DNA of 64,000 bases, taken from Dermatemys mawii (taxonomy: Eukaryota; Chordata; Testudines; Dermatemydidae). The stretch spans positions 22,973,904 to 23,037,903 of the forward strand of contig ML677335.1 of NCBI GenBank assembly GCA_007922305.1, in the 5' to 3' direction. This document shows positions 1-13,081 of this stretch, piece after piece; position 1 is the stretch's first letter; each line of letters begins with the position of its first letter. The position numbers and the translations under genes were made by a program. The notes beneath the pieces are model-generated. The model was given only the letters and a program-made list of their open reading frames with translations, was not told the origin of the DNA and made no database searches.

Positions 1-399
1 ACAAGTTCATTTCTCCCACAAGAGGTGGCAAGGAGATAGTGAATCATCCTTATGTTCCTGAGACTCTTGGGAGACACGATTGTTTCGGAGAAGTGGGGTT
101 TAGATAATCTTGGTTCTAGTCTATCGGATTTATTAGCAGCACTTGATAATATAGATGACTAAATCTACCTTTTGTGGGCATGGGTTAAGTTTAGGCTAAC
201 AGGCAATGTTCTAGTTACCTACTGGTTCCCTGAACTGTTACCCATTCCCGAGGGATTTTGATGCCATGGATACTGTCTGTATCTTTCACTCTATGGCTAT
301 TCTCATTATGGAATACTCTCCCTCTGGACCTGAGAAGACCAATAAAATAGTTATCTTCTATTACTATTGAGAAAATCAATCACTTTTAACTGTTTTAAG

Positions 400-2583
400 G
401 TTGCGGAAAATTGACAACATCCAAATCTTTGGGAAACCTGAGGTGTCTGTCATCTCTGTTGGGTCAGATGTTTTTGACATCTATCGGCTGTCGAATTTGT
501 TAAGCACTAGAGGATGGAACTTAAATGTCCTGCAGTTCCCTTCAAGGTGAGTTGAATGCCAAAATGGGAAGTTTTAATTTAGGCCATTTGTAGACTAGTA
601 GATGGGACGAATACAACTGTGGTAAAGAAATGCCTTTGCATCCAGGAAGAGCAATTTTACAGCACTTCTTACAGCCAGTTCTCCCAACATCCCTGTGCAG
701 GAGGTAGTTAAGTAGCACCCTCACTTTATAGATGGAGTGAATCAAGTCAGAGAGGATATGTGGCTACCCAAGGCCACACAGTTAGTAAATAGCAGTCTGG
801 ATTAGAATTTCAGAGTTCCTGAAACCCAGTCACATGTATGTGTCTCTGCACCATGTTGACTGTCGAGATAGATCTCTGGTTTTCAGGAGATTGTAGTTGT
901 ATGCAGTCCTTAGCCAAGTGTCTTGGAAAGCAGACTTCTAAAATGTGTTCATAAAAAACGGGCACAATCAAACAAACTGCACAACACAGAGAAAAACACC
1001 CACTGAGATGAGAAGTTGGAGAGGACCCTAAATTATGCTAGTTCCTAGAGTTTTCTGGAAGCCTAGAAAGTTGTAAAATTTTGTGGGTTTCTACAATATG
1101 TAAATGGTCCCTTTTTGCGTATTGTGTTTGAAACTGTCTGTGTAGCCTGACAAAGCAACCATTTTGGTTAATGATCTGTGTATGAAGTGGCCCCTCTTGC
1201 TTTGTCAAGAGTTGGTTATGCACATCTGCTAACAACTTACGTTTAGGCCTTGTCCTTGCTGCTTATCAAAGCATGGACGTTAAAATCCTAAGGAAGACAA
1301 AGCAGTTCATAACTTGAACATCAGTTAGGTCAATGTAAACGCTAGGCTTCCCACTATTCTCTACCTCAACCTGCTAATGTATGAAAACTGCAAACTGTCT
1401 TGTCCTTGCTAGTATTGTATCTCATGTTAGTTAATGTGTTGACTAACACAAGGTACCCATGCACTTCCTAGTGAAAATGCACACTAATTACAGAGCATTT
1501 CGGGGAGCTCATGCTAAAAGTTGATTACCTACAACAATCTGCTAGAACTCGGTGAGTATTTCTCAAAGGGTCGGGCACATGCCCCTCAAGGATGTGAAGC
1601 AGTACCTGAGGGGGAGCAAGGACAGACCTCACTTCTCCAGATTCTCAGTTGTCAGAGCTGACACTTTAAAATATTTCAAAACATGTAACATAGTGGAGGG
1701 AAGTATATTATGAAAATCCACACAAGCATTTCCTACTGTGTGTGTGTGTGTGTGTGTTGAGGGGAAGGATGAAAGATTAGCTAGTGAAAGCTGGGATGTA
1801 GTAGTTGCATGTATTAAGATGTGTGGGTCTTTAACAACATGTGGTGAGGTTGCAGAGGGAGGTGTGACTGCCATTTCTGTAAAGAAGGGCTCAGCTTTCA
1901 GAATTTGGGGAACTCTGTTTAATGTGTATTCTCCCTGGCTTTATTGTATTTGAAGGGGCAATAGCAGTGTGTAACCTGCTTTTCCTTTTTTAAAATCAAG
2001 CAACCTGATTATTCTTTATAACATTTAAGTATGGGTGTTGGCAGGCCTCACAGGTTATACTTTGTTTTCAAGGGGGCCTCATCAGTCAGGAGAAGTGGCA
2101 TGACTTACATCTTCATAGTTACTCTGAAAATGTAAGGAATAGTTTTCTGCCCTTTCCATTGTGAAATGGCTGATCTTTCCTCTCTCCTTTGCCTGTAGCA
2201 TCCATCTCTGTATTACACTGTTGCACACAAAACGTGGCATTGCAGACCAGTTCTTGAAGGATGTCCAAGACTGTGTTAGAGAGATCATGAAGGACCCTAA
2301 AGCCAAGACCACTGGCATGGTAAGGAGACCCTGTACAACAAGGGTGAAGTTGGATTGAAATGATTAAATCTCTAAATTCACACATCTCTGTTAGGACAGA
2401 GTTTTCCTGTGTAATAATTTTTTCTTTTTTTTTAAACCATAGGGTGCCATCTATGGAATGGCACAGTCCATCCCAGACAGGAACATGGTATCAGAGATTT
2501 CTCATGCATACTTGGACTGCCTCTATAGCACAGACATCCCTTCTAGTGACAAACACATGAACGGTTCTCCTGGACACACCTGA
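400..2583 (+). CDS. SGPL1: Sphingosine-1-phosphate lyase 1, last three coding exons (5' partial)
   Basis: Coding exons are 400-546, 2199-2319 and 2443-2583, with introns 547-2198 and 2320-2442. Every border is AG/GT and the phases join without a break, giving about 135 residues and the stop TGA. Readable stretches include [48 protein letters not shown] and the tail HMNGSPGHT; these match the C-terminus of vertebrate SGPL1. The enzyme is a PLP-dependent lyase of the ER membrane that cleaves sphingosine-1-phosphate into phosphoethanolamine and hexadecenal, the exit step of sphingolipid breakdown. The exons shown are the C-terminal small domain; the membrane anchor and the PLP lysine lie upstream of the window. 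The exon at 400 begins with the last base of a split codon, so an upstream exon is expected. It lies tail to tail with PCBD1. No lesion is visible. Confidence 0.96.
720..832 (-). repeat. MIR-like SINE fragment in an SGPL1 intron
   Basis: The segment resembles antisense MIR: a 'TTTATAGATGGAGTGA' stretch, then 'CCAAGGCCACACAGTTAGTAA', then a 'gattagaatttcagagttcc' part. The head is missing. It is old and diverged. Confidence 0.5.
1737..1757. repeat. (TG)n microsatellite
   Basis: A tract of about ten TG units lies in the SGPL1 intron 547-2198. Confidence 0.9.
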
Positions 2584-5500
2584 ATGTAGTAACTGGTAAT
2601 CTGCCAGCCAGCTCTGAGGTGGTATTCTGAATTCCTGGAGGAAGGAGATCATAATAAGCTACTGTCTCTGATCCTGCAAATGCAGGACAGGCGGCAGCTT
2701 TATCTACAGAGCTTTCCTCCCCTTTTTGTCTCACCCCTCTACTTTCTGAAATCGACTTTTGAGTAATTTCCACTGTCTTCGTCACTTCTCAATAGTTGGT
2801 TTAGTTTTAATTTTTCTATTGCATCACTTTAGTTAGCTACCAAGACTAGTCCTAAAAGTCGTGGATGGAAAGGCATTGTTATGGCAATTGAATGTCCATT
2901 CCACAACCCCCTAATTCCTCAGGTATTCTGTCTTTGTTTATTCCGTACTGTTTCTTTTCCTGGAAGAAAAGCTGTGGATCTTTTATTTAGTGAATGCCCC
3001 ACTAGGACTTGGGTTCTCTGTAATTATCTGAAACATAGAGACACAGAGGCAACCTCCCCAGAAGTTGGAGTTGCAAGGTGAATTAAACACAAGTATTTAG
3101 TGACTCCTCCAACTGTATTGCTAACTGCTGTAGGAAACCGTGTTTAACAAATTGTGTGCTGGGGGATTATATCTTGCTAACTGAACATGATAGTTTTTCC
3201 TTTATTGATTCACCAATCCAATCTTTGAATTCTCTCCATATGGAGATCCAGTTATACAGTTGTCAATTTATAGATAGTAATTTCTTTGGATGACTGACTT
3301 AATGTAAGCAACGCTTCCTGAGCCTTGTATAAATTGCAATAGAAGTAGAAAATTAATTTTAAACCAAATGGGTAGGATGGGGGAAGAGTCTGAAGGTACT
3401 CTGCAAGAACCACTCTTTATACTGTATCATTGCTTTCCTGACTCTTTGTTCTAAACTTTTACATTACCACCCATAATGCTGTTGTATCTTGCACAACTCT
3501 GGAGGAGAGCAAAATGATTATTTTATTGTGTGTAACTTGAAGGTTTTGCACTATCCTAAAATGCTGCAGTGAGGTCAATTGAGCCTTGTGCTGTGTAATG
3601 GCTGGGGATTTATGTGCAAACATATGGCACCAAAGTTAACTTTTTTTACGTCATCATTTAATAAGAAGTGGTGACTTTTGTAAAAGAAAGTAGTGGGTTC
3701 TCTCTGCTCTTTGCACTGACTCTTTTAAGGCACATTTTCAAAGGGCATTCACCAGTGTGCCTTGACACTGCTCCAGCTTTTCCTCAGACTTCAGAAAGAG
3801 TCTGATGGATCAGCTGCTGACTGTGATGTTGCCATGGTCATCTCCTTATGGTACTATATTGACAATTATCTGTAGCAAATTGGACTCAGGTACAGTACAC
3901 TCCACCCTCAATGTAATAGTCTTATTGAGCCAAGTGTTTTCAGTGTTATAAAGGTGTTGATATAGTGCTGAGCGTGAGGCATTATGGTGGGATCTAATTA
4001 TTATTAAAAGTATGAAGGTCTTGGGTTCTAAGGTGGGGGTCTCTATCAAGAATTATCCCCACCATCCCTACTTTTTTGTATCACTTTGTCCTGTATCACT
4101 TGCAGGCTGCATTGAGCAGCCTTGTAAAATAGTTGCAGCCCCCTAAACAAACTAGAAAACCTTTTGATGCTAATCATTGGTGTGAATAGCCCTGTAGAAT
4201 CTTATAATTAGGGTGGAGTCCATTTTCCAATACTCGTTCTTTTGATCCATTTCTGCATACTACTACACACTTCAAATGGAAACAACTCTCACAAGAGGTG
4301 GGTGCATTATGCAATGCTTTCTGAAAAAGAAAAAAGTGTTGTAAATCTTAAAGGAGCCGCCCCCCCCTCACTCCCAGTACTGTATTTGCTTGCATCCAAA
4401 CTGCTCCTGAGAGACTCAACACGTCTGAAATGCACACTTGCACAGTAGCTATGCAAAGTGAGAGTGAATTACGAGCCATTGCTAAAGCAAGCTTAGTGCA
4501 GGGTTCAAAATCTGTGGACAAGGATATTCTTTTTAAAATATAGCTCCTATTCTGTACTCTGAGTCAATACAGCTTAGCCATCTTATAAATTTCAGTAAGG
4601 TAAGGCGGGCCCATGTCTACTTACACAGAGAATGCTTTTCAGCCCTCTTCTTGAAACATTTAATTCAAATTGCCAGATACTTCATTTGTCTTGCTGACTT
4701 AGTCAACATGTATTGGACCTAATAATTACATCCTGCCATCTGAGGATCATTGTATCTCTCACTGTATACGGTGCTTTGGAAAGGGATCTTCTATATAAAT
4801 ATCCAGCTACTCTGATAGCAGACTTCCAACCCAGACCTAAAAAAGGGAAAAACAGTTCTAAAAACCCTCCCCAATCATCTTCCTCATGTTCCCCAGGAAT
4901 TACATGGGGCTAAAAAAATCAGTGTTTCAGTTCACTTTTTTTTTTTAATGTATTTGAAGAGGTATTTGTCTCGGTGTACTCCATTCTGGGCTTCATGTAC
5001 TATTAATGGTTGTGACTCTTTGATTATGTTTTATGTACATTTGATCTATACTGTAAATGTAATCTGTTGTGCACACTGTATTTTACTAGTAGGCAGTCTT
5101 TATTTGCCTTTGTCATTTAATATAGAATCTGTATCTGCCTTTATCATGCATACTGTTTTTTAGAAAAATGGTAACATTAATACATTATTTACTGGGTTTT
5201 AAACTCTACAGAGTAGCTTGTAATCTAAAACTTGATGGTACTTTCTAGGGGCAGAAGGTTCCCAAAAATATCAAATTCTATCTTCCTGTAAGAGCATTTC
5301 AAACAAGGTATGTAAATGCTGGCAATGTTTCAGGGTGGAGAGGAATTAATGTGCCTGTGAAGGGCTCACAAGGAAGGTAGCTGCTTGCAGATGTTTTCCC
5401 TTTATTTGCCAAATGGAACACTATATCCTATGTAAAATGTCAGGGTACGGTGGATACTGTTGAGCCATTGCTTCCATCTGTGCTTTCTTGATGCTTTTTA

Positions 5501-5715
5501 AAAGATTAAAATACTTACAATGAGAATATGACACATTAAATATGCACACATTGTTTAAGGGGCTTCCAGGGCAAGATTTGCTCTGATGGTGATATTCTGT
5601 AACATTCACTCTCGCTTATTACTGGTTAAAACTCTGTAGAACTAAAATTATTGAAGAGATGGTAAAATGCTGTAGTGGAGAGCACTTTTTGTATTAAAAT
5701 GGTTCACTATCCAAG
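2584..5715 (+). other. SGPL1: SGPL1 3' untranslated region (inferred extent)
   Basis: The stretch after the SGPL1 stop holds no exon, no long ORF and no clear mobile element, and is AT-rich. The first convincing poly(A) signal is ATTAAA at 5693-5698, followed by T/G-rich sequence, so a UTR of about 3.1 kb is inferred. From memory, the human gene also has a long 3' UTR. No canonical AATAAA was seen between the stop and 5693. Confidence 0.55.
5693..5698 (+). terminator. Probable SGPL1 poly(A) signal ATTAAA
   Basis: This is the commonest variant hexamer, followed about 20-30 bases later by a T/G-rich stretch (5718-5735) that suits a downstream element. Confidence 0.45.
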
Positions 5716-6264
5716 TCCACTGTATCTGTTTTTATTGAAGAAGGGTTTTCTAACTCACTAGCCTGAATCCTTGGTGTTCCAGCCATGATTTTGCAGGGAG
5801 GTGGTGTCTTTTCAGTGTTGGTACATAGCCTAGGCTACCGCTGCTGGCTTGTGCATTGGTGTGGTTTCCTGTTCATTAATGTGAATTACAGCTTTGCGAC
5901 TGCTTTTCTTTCTGCTGCCCAGATAAGGGCATTGACTCAGACTGCTCTTCACGTGAGGTGTTAAAGGAAGGATATATTAAAGAGCAGTGGATTTTCTCTA
6001 GTGGATTCTGGTGTTAGACAAATATAAGGGTTAGACTTGAGCCAGCCACTTGTAGAGCTCCTCTTACAGTTTTGGTCTTATGGTTTTGCCGTGACAAAAT
6101 CAATACCCATGTTATTGCATCCATGAGAGGTGACAGTACCACAGTGCCAAATGACTTTTAGGGGAAATCTATGCAGGAATAAAAGACTCTCTTCCTCCCT
6201 TCCCACCCCCTCCAGAATTGCAGAGGCAGAAAGCAGCAACTGAACGTGAACGTCTACACAGCAG
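5716..6264. other. Intergenic spacer between the convergent genes
   Basis: No exon, RNA gene or recognisable repeat was seen. It separates the SGPL1 end from a MITE fragment. Confidence 0.5.
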
Positions 6265-6343
6265 CTTTACAGTCCAAACCCCACCAGCCTGAGTCAGCTG
6301 AGCCGGGCCAGCCATGGGATTTAATTGCTGTGTAGACATACCC
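6265..6343. mobile_element. Harbinger-type MITE, right end only
   Basis: The right end reads (complement) GGGTATGTCTACACAGCAAT and is followed by TTA at 6344-6346, the usual Harbinger target triplet. A second 'GTCTACACAGCAG' lies at 6270-6282 in the opposite sense, as in larger turtle MITEs with internal inverted arms. The left part of the element is not recognisable, so the copy is truncated or badly decayed. Confidence 0.55.
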
Positions 6344-6827
6344 TTACAGTCAAACTGCATTCATCATACTTTGGCTTAAAGGCAGAGTGCCGTTATACTT
6401 AACACTGCAGTATGCTCTTTTACTTGTTCTCCTGTTTTTCAGAGTTCTACCACACCTGCAGCGCAATTTTGAATACTGACTCTTCAAACCCTGTGAGCCA
6501 AGGATATCTTTTCCTATTTAGAATGATCGGATATTTATTACTACTAGCTTTACCATCTCCATTTCATGGATGTCCCCTTCCGGACCCTGTTTTTTGTATT
6601 TTTTTGACCACTTCACTTTGAGGTACAGACTATAAAAGCACATGCAACTGCTCCAGAAGTTATTTATGCCTCAGGGAGGTTTCCCCATGCAGTGACCTGG
6701 AGACATGTGGTGTGAATTATCGGAGGAATGGGAGGAGAGGATAAATATGAATAACTTGCTTAGTTTTTTTCAGCTTAGTTTGTTCAGTCAAAACTGTGTA
6801 GTGAATACTCCCTTCAAATTGACAACT
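6344..6827. other. Intergenic spacer before the PCBD1 end
   Basis: Nothing recognisable was seen in this stretch. Confidence 0.4.
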
Positions 6828-7441
6828 GGTATGTTATGAGAACTTTATTGTAAACACTTAGATATTTTCAGCTGACATTCCTGGCTCCCAGCTCTGTATT
6901 CTGGTCAGTTGAAACACAGGTAACCTCACATACCTGATACAATACTATTTGAACAAAGCTTACAAATGTAATGAAACTACACATCACAGATACTGGTCTG
7001 CTAACAGAAGAGACCAGGGGACATTGGCTTCACTGAAGACAAAACAATACAATTGTAAAGTAAGAAGCAAGCACACACCTGTCTGGGTAACAAACTTAAA
7101 CTGCTTGCACTGACAGTTGTTTAATATATGTATAATATTACTCTCTTCCACTAAAGGCCAAATATGCCAAAAGTGCCAGAGGTCAAGCAATTTTACACTG
7201 GTAGTTACTGGACCGAAAAAAAAGGCAACTTTCCTGGGAAGTAGGAAGTATTTTTACACCAGGGCAGCTTATTCCCTCTGAAACTTTGAGCTGTGGTGGA
7301 AGAGGAGCTAAGCATAGCATTGTCTTCTGCCTGGATCAGGAACTGCATGGAACCGGCAAATGGTTCTGACTACAGTTTTAAGACAGAGAGGAGACCATGG
7401 TGGCTGTTCAGCCAATTCAGGCTTATGTATCCCCGCCTCGT
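6828..7441 (-). other. PCBD1: PCBD1 3' untranslated region
   Basis: The UTR runs from the PCBD1 stop to about 20 bases past an AATAAA signal (TTTATT on + at 6844-6849). No coding exon or clear repeat is seen in it. The exact end is inferred from the signal. Confidence 0.65.
6844..6849 (-). terminator. PCBD1 poly(A) signal AATAAA
   Basis: This is a canonical hexamer on the - strand, about 590 bases after the PCBD1 stop. Confidence 0.7.
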
Positions 7442-10400
7442 TCAAGACAGAGAAGCTGCAACTTGCTCTATGAAACTGGCCAAATTGATATCCCGCTCAG
7501 ATAAGCCGGCACATTCGTGTGTGCTCAGGATAATGTGAACCTAAAACAAAACAAAAATACCTGCAGTTGGTGGAAAGAACAGCCATATTCTAAACTTATC
7601 CCCACATTGTAAATGATTGTCTATCTGAAGTACTGTTAAGTGCTTCCATTACTTTTCCCCCCAGAAGTACCCATAAAACCTTTAATAGTAGGACAGCAGA
7701 AACAAGAGATGGGTGCAAACTTCATAGCACTCCAACTTTTGAGAGTTGGATCCACTACTAGTGCTTCATTGTGTTGCTACAATACTATTATTGAGGCTAG
7801 TGATGATTTATATAATGGTCTGTCAGAGTGCAAAAATGTCTCCAATCAACCTCCTCACCCTTAACAGAAGGAACTGCAGAATGTTGTTTGTTTGTGTTAC
7901 CATAGCACCTAGGGGCCTGAGTCATGGCCCAGGATCCCATTGTCCTAAGCGCCCTACAAACAGAAAACGTTATCCTTTTTATCTGTTGCTAAACCGGAAG
8001 CACCGTCTATGTTATGAGATCTAATCACTCACTACCATTCTTTACCTTGCTATAAACGTTGAACCATTCAGGGTGGTGGTCCAGTTTTTCTGCCTGCAAA
8101 GCTACTCTGGTCATGAACCCAAAGGCCTGCCCAGAAGGAACAAAAGACAAGTTAGTTGTAAGCCAACTCTAGTGGTGGCTCGCAATTATTTATGGTTGGC
8201 ATATCGTTGATGGAATTAACTTCCTTTCCTTTTTGGGAATCCAGGCAAACACAAAACTTGCCCAACACTACATTGCCTTTGCCTAAGATTTCCACATATG
8301 TCCACCTGTTCATGTGGTGAAAGTTCTGCAAAAAACACTGAGTGACTAGTTGAGTAGTTGGATGTTTTCAATAATCAGTGCTCTAGTTCAGCCAGAAGCT
8401 TATGAACTGGATACAGGAATTACTGGGTTAGATTCTATGGCCAGTGTTATGCAAGTGTTCAGAACAGATGAGAATGGTCCCTTCTGGTCTAAACATCTCT
8501 GAACAGAGAAAAACAGTTTAAATAAAATAAGTATTAACTTCCTGGGTGGGATCCCTAAACTGAAATGCAGACCACTTGCGGTATGGTTGTAGGGGTCCGT
8601 TTCTGTACCCGACTGAAGTCCTTGAAATGGAACTCTTTGAAGATGGCATCTCTCCCTTCCACCTCATTCCACCCTACAGCTTTCAGGTTTGGCAGCAGTT
8701 GCTCCCTCTCATCAGTGCTCAGCCTGTGGGCCTTTCCTGCCTAGGAGAGAAATAAGGAGTAGAAGAATGGACCAAGACGACACAAGACTGTTGACATTGC
8801 TTGAGCAGAGGTAAGACTTCCTTTCCCAGAGTAAATAGAAAGTGGATGCTCAAATCAGTGAGGCACTGATAAAGGACACATGCAATGAGGCTCTCCTTAC
8901 TTCTGTCACAAGCTGAATCACCCACCTACTTAAGCCCTTTAAGCTATTTTACGGTTACCAATGCATATCGGTCATGACTTGCGGCTCTCCTGTCATTTCG
9001 TGGCTGAGCCTGTCTTCACCATGTACTGCAAACTGGGCTAAAATGAGTGCTCTGCTACGTACTGCCGAGAGGCTCCCAAACAAGTATACTTTTAAACTTC
9101 AACTAATACTAGAACTAAATTATCCAGAGGGATAGATATTTACGAGTTCTGTGTAAGTGAACAGTTTTAAGAAGGGAAGAACAGGCAATCCAGCATCTCC
9201 ACAAAAGGATCTATCCGGACTGCAGCTTTGGTATGGAATGCCCCTTTCAAAGTTAGGGGAGGGAATCTCAAGATTTATTTACTTTGAAAGCTGGGTGCAA
9301 TATGCCATCCTACCCAAACTGTAATGTTTTCCTTCCAGGAGGGTCCAGGGACAATTGCATGAATGGAATAGTAACAGGTTGCATGAACAGTAACAGATTG
9401 CATGAATGGAATAGTAACAGATTTATTGATTTAGGCAGTTGCTTTCCCCACTCTACTCTCCATGGATCTCTGTGGATCCTGAGAGGAATATTTTGTGATT
9501 GGTCAGATTAAACCAGTGCTTAAACTTTTCCATATTATGCTCCTACATTATAGCAGAAGTTTCAGAACACCTCTTCCATCTAACCACTAAATAAAGGGAG
9601 GCTATTTGAGACCAACAGTTGGGAGGGAGGAGTGGTTATTTTGCATTGTCTTTCACTTATTGATGGCTAGAGCTGTTGCCGTTAGTTCTTTAGAATAGTA
9701 CTGCCCTTCATGACTCCGTTTCACAACACATCATGCTTGGGGGAAGTAATTCAGCTAAAATAAACTGGAGCATGCTCCAGTTCAGTATGTGCATAAATGG
9801 AGAACTGGGAGTTGTCCAATAGCACCTATCCTAAGCTTATTGAAGAGGGCAGGAGCAGTAGGTGCACTGGAGTCAGAGCCAACAGTCAGAGGTAGACGAT
9901 TATGCCTTATTTCAGCAACCCAAATCCTTGCAGATTAGATAATCTGTTTTATAATGGGCCTTTTAAAAATCCTAGCTTCACTGGGGCTGAAGTTAATGTA
10001 TTTTTGGACTTGCATACACACATTTATGTAAGATGTGGAATCTTAAATGGTGAATAGCCAGGATGCCTTGGGAGAGTCTCAAACTTTTGATAGCTGCTTA
10101 AAATGGTGCATTTTGTGTATGCTACTTTAAGCGTGCTATTCAATCTAACCCCCCCTCTGTCATCTTAATCTTTGGTCAGTTACACTAGTATTTATTTTCT
10201 GAATCATCTGCACAAAGAAACAGAATCCTGCTTTTCTCTGATTCAGGTAGTCTGAGGATGCAGAGCCCAAATGGCTGGTCACTGAGCAGATACTATTTCT
10301 CTAGTGTTGCAGGTTTCTCTTTTTGTGTGTGTTTGGCTTGTGGAGCACAAAAAAAGCCCATTCAGTATGGAAACTCTTCCAATGCCCATGTTTAAGCACA

Positions 10401-13081
10401 TTGGACTATACGTATGTATGTAGGCAAAGGTGCACTATACTCCTCTGCTAGATAGGATTTATCCTAAATCTACCTACTAATCAGTAACGATGAGGTACAG
10501 GTATGTGTGCCCTATAGTGATGCCCAAACGTAAGTTAAAACCACTGGATGGGTGATAGATAAACTGTATCAGAGAAAATGAAGATGAAACACTAGGTTAA
10601 ATGTGATACTGCTGAATTTATTTAATAACTTCTCTTGAGATACAGATCAATCTCAGGTATCATTTAACGTGTGTGATTCATTCAAAATGTATTTTGGGAA
10701 AGCATGCCGTGTACCTGCCTATCAACAAGCTATTTATAAGCACCCTCCCTCCTCAGGGAAGCATTGCTTTTTAATAGTATCCCCGTTACTGACTTCGGCT
10801 CTGTCCCCCGTCAGGCTGCTTTGTTGTGTGATCTGAGGCAGAGAGTGGTTTTTTTTTATTGAAGATGCAGCGTAAACACTGCTCAGCACAGTGAAACCTC
10901 AGCTAATGCGCTTTGTGTGATCTCTAGATAAGCTTATTCTAAGTCTCTTAGCAACCAGGATAAAGCAGGGTGGAAGCTGACTTACCTTAACGCCATCAGA
11001 ACCAGACCCTTTCTCTTATGCTGCATAGACGCTAGCTAGAAGGGAAAAACTGTGAACACACCCCATATGCTGAATGTTTGTGTGTGTGAAGTGTGGGGCA
11101 CGGGGGGAGGGAATCACTTAGGTTATTTCAACACTTTGAAATGTTTTCTGGCTGCCTGGCAATCTAGAGATTAGTGCACGCCAGGCTGCCATGCAGGAGT
11201 GCAAGTACAATTCCTCCAACGGTAGAGGAAGAACAGTCTGGCCAGAGCGTGGCTCTGGGTGGGCTATTGCTTTCCTCTTTGTTGGCTATATAATAGTTAG
11301 ACACACCTGAAAACCTGTTTGCAGCTGTTCAGGCAAATAGTCTAGCCACTCATAACTATGGAAGTGTGTCAGGCTTCTCGGCAAGCATTACAGAGGGGGA
11401 GGGACTGTGATGAAAACAAGATAAGCTAGTGATGACTAAGCAGGGAACAGGTGTACTTTCCCCTTTATTGTGGGAACATGACCCTTATGGTCTCCTCACC
11501 CATTCCCCCCTCTCCCTGCTTCCTAACGGTCTCTTACAACAGCTGCTGTTTTGTAACAGACACTGCATGACCATAAACTGCATGGTGGTGTCTGTAGGAT
11601 GACATGTCTTCAGTTCTGCAGGTTATGTCCTCACAGACTATCCTGAAATCAGCCGTGTTCCTGTTCCAGTTCTTAGTGAGTATTCCCTCCTCCCTTCACC
11701 TGTGACTCTGGATCCAGCTGCTTCTGCACTGAACTTTACCTCCCTATTGAATTAAGGGTGTAATGAAGCTGTGGGATTTTCTAAATCCTAGCTTCACAGC
11801 TGGGAGTACCCCAGATACAACTGCATGTCTGAGTAGCTCAAGGCCAGGGTGAGGTTTGGGCAAAGAGGCAAAACAGTAAAAGCAATCTCCCCCTTCAAGG
11901 CTAGAATTTGCTATAGGATATAGCATAGCCTTGTGTTGGTCCCAGTAATCTTTAGCTTCTGAATCCTCTTGCTGCCTCCCCTCATGACAAGTACACAAAC
12001 TTGTCCTCCTCCTAGTTACCAAAGCTGCCTGAGTTCTGAAAACCCAGATGCTCCTGTGTAGCTTCCTCTCCCGCTTGGACTGTATTAGAAGTGTCCTAGT
12101 TTTCTGTCCTGAAGTCTGGCCCCACTGGGCTGCTTCGTTGTCAGTACTGCTAGCTAATGCCTTCCACATGCTCTCACTGGTTAAAACATGTTTCCCATTA
12201 CAGCTAATTTAATAAATCTTAAAATGTTTTGCTGGATTTTCCAGCAGCCATGTTGTTGTTTATTCTTGTCCGAAACAGCAGACTTGCCGCACAATGGCGC
12301 AGAAACCAACTCAGTTTGTTTTTGCAATTTCTTGTGAGCCTTAAAAAAAACCATCACCAAAATTGCCATACACAAATCCAGCAATTTCCTTTTACAGTTT
12401 GCTTGGTGCTTATGAAAGTGAGAAGCCAATATTAATAGCTAGAAGTAGACATATTGCAAATCGGGCTGCAAATGACCAATGTAACTAAAGCAGTGCATCT
12501 CAAACCTGACATGCAGCATCCTCTGGTACTGTAGTGCTCTGCCCATTCCCCTTAGAACAACAGAAATTGCAGATCAGGGCTAAGCCTGGGATCCCATGGA
12601 GCTCTGTTAATAAGCTACAAGTCCAACTTGAAGCATCCCTGCTTCAGCTGTACCAGAGCCCTGGCCTACGCAGATGAGGAAACAAATGCAAAGATTTTCT
12701 ATATAAGAGTCAGTGGGACCATATAGAAGTGAACCAAGCGGTATAAATCTGTACCTATGTGGTTCACAAGATAAGGTGATTGCAGTGGGTGTTGCACCTC
12801 TGATGCCATGTTAATGGGGACTAGTCATATTTGTAACTGCTTTGCAAAAAGGGAAGCCCAACAACACCCTCCCGAGAGATTCCCATTGGTGAACACCTAC
12901 ATAGTACTGGAATAGCTGCCTATAGGTTTGCGTGGGTTAGTCATTACTGAAGAATAAAGCTTTGTTCTTTTCTCCCTCCTCTTGTACAATAGAGCAGCTG
13001 GCTTAAACCCTTCTGCCTTTCCAAATAGCATAGCTGTCACTTGCAAAGCAAAGTCTGGCCTTCGGAGCCGTGACTTACCAT
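7442..13081 (-). CDS. PCBD1: Pterin-4a-carbinolamine dehydratase (DCoH), complete, four exons
   Basis: Exons in reading order are 13081-13079 (ATG only), 8740-8609, 8126-8046 and 7540-7442. All borders are AG/GT and phase 0, giving 104 residues, the length of human PCBD1. Readable stretches include [59 protein letters not shown] and [19 protein letters not shown]. The active-site histidines of the family are present at residues 62, 63 (HHP) and 80. The enzyme dehydrates 4a-hydroxytetrahydrobiopterin in tetrahydrobiopterin recycling in the cytosol, and as DCoH it stabilises HNF1 dimers in the nucleus. Exon 1 is placed by a GTAAGT donor directly after ATG, a fair Kozak context and the matching phase of exon 2; it is the least certain exon. 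Introns are 4338, 482 and 505 bases. No lesion was seen. Confidence 0.95.
7890..7975 (-). repeat. MIR-related SINE tail in PCBD1 intron 3
   Basis: The stretch containing 'agcacctaggggcctgagtc' and 'ggatcccattgtcctaagcg' matches a repeat unit seen again at 25543, 31020 and 59830, and in sense at 34830. It is an old SINE 3' part in antisense. Confidence 0.55.
8405..8510 (+). repeat. CR1 LINE 3'-end fragment in PCBD1 intron 2
   Basis: 'gccagtgttatgcaagtgtt' followed by 'aatggtcccttctggtctaa' corresponds to the 3' end of chelonian CR1 elements in sense orientation. It is a short relic. Confidence 0.55.
8741..13078 (-). other. PCBD1: PCBD1 intron 1
   Basis: The 4.3-kb intron has GT at 13078-13077 and AG at 8742-8741. 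I see no confident repeat or exon in it. The ORFs inside (for example 11744-12169 on -) lack recognisable domains. Confidence 0.7.

Noticed and set aside
1..399. A further SGPL1 exon at the window start
   Set aside because: No frame here matches SGPL1 and no suitable AG/GT pair brackets a plausible exon; taken as intron.
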